Below, piece by piece: positions 6,848-6,952 of a stretch of 6,952 nucleotides of DNA. Numbering within the stretch: the first letter of the stretch is position 1; the number at the start of each line of letters is the position of its first letter. The notes beneath the pieces are model-generated. The model worked only from the letters and a program-made list of their open reading frames with translations, did not search any database and was not told the origin of the DNA. The stretch comes from RGIG3701 sp964438515 (GTDB taxonomy: Bacteria; Planctomycetota; Planctomycetia; Pirellulales; Thermoguttaceae), in NCBI GenBank assembly GCA_964438515.1, contig CAYTLK010000149.1, positions 1-6,952 of the forward strand. The letters are read 5' to 3'. Made by a program: the position numbers and the translations under genes.

Positions 6848-6952
6848 ATACACCTTTAAAGAATGTACGTTAAACGCATTCTGGCGAGCGGCGGGCTTTT
6901 TGCCCGCTGTAAGTGCGCCGGACCGAACAATGCGTAAGCAAGCCCGTAATGA
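6848..6952 (+). ncRNA. Candidate structured RNA or regulatory leader, cut by the window edge
   Basis: The transcript from the plus-strand promoter would fold as stacked stems: P1 ACGCATT 6874-6880 with 6929-6935 (7 bp); P2 6881-6886 with 6916-6921 (6 bp, one G.U); and P3 GCGGGC 6891-6896 with 6902-6907 (loop TTTTT). The bases CGGGCTT (6892-6898) also pair perfectly with AAGCCCG (6940-6946), which would break P3 or make a pseudoknot. It matches no RNA I recognise: tmRNA, RNase P, SRP RNA, 6S and the common riboswitches were considered. It could be a free-standing small RNA or the 5' leader of a gene to the right. The fold is by eye only. Confidence 0.4.

Noticed and set aside
6863..6937. 24-codon reading frame starting ATG inside the right-edge transcript
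   Set aside because: There is no Shine-Dalgarno, and the whole frame lies inside the predicted stems. A leader peptide is possible but not supported.
6914..6952. GTGCG after a GC-rich hairpin, resembling the 5' end of a group II intron
   Set aside because: The five bases alone are weak evidence, and the following 38 bases do not match any intron 5' region I can recall. The bases are also explained by the P2 and P1 stems.

Overview
The window looks like chromosomal DNA of a gut- or environment-associated bacterium of the Planctomycetota / Verrucomicrobiota / Lentisphaerota type. Planctomycetota is the best guess. The evidence is a large secreted PEP-CTERM protein combining LamG, beta-repeat and PA14 domains, and a protein joining an excisionase-like helix-turn-helix to a long acidic linker and a membrane segment, a layout I associate with planctomycetes. 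This is inference from gene style; no rRNA or other phylogenetic marker is present.

All four protein genes lie on the minus strand. Read in their own direction, from right to left, they are: maf (6692-6054), a nucleotide pyrophosphatase; a 1121-residue PEP-CTERM surface protein (5893-2528); a 328-residue HTH / acidic linker / membrane protein (2365-1379); and the first 417 codons of a restriction-modification protein with an N-terminal PD-(D/E)xK nuclease motif and an N6-adenine methylase domain (1253-1, cut by the left edge). The first three each have a good sigma70-like promoter in the gap before them, so they are probably separate transcription units. They do not form an obvious pathway: maf is housekeeping, the PEP-CTERM protein is exported and envelope-anchored, the HTH protein is probably membrane-bound, and the RM gene is a defence gene.

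The gaps hold several structured elements. A near-perfect 45-bp REP-like palindrome separates the HTH gene from the RM gene. A 15-bp stem-loop lies at the predicted 5' end of the HTH-gene transcript. At the right edge (6813-6952) a plus-strand promoter with an operator-like inverted repeat in its spacer drives a transcript that folds into stacked stems and can also form a competing 7-bp pairing. I do not recognise this RNA, and it is the most interesting unexplained element.

Base composition differs by region. Hand counts of sampled lines give about 45% G+C in the RM gene and about 56-62% in the other three genes, which fits recent acquisition of the RM gene. No gene-free stretch exceeds 300 bases; the longest is 6693-6952.
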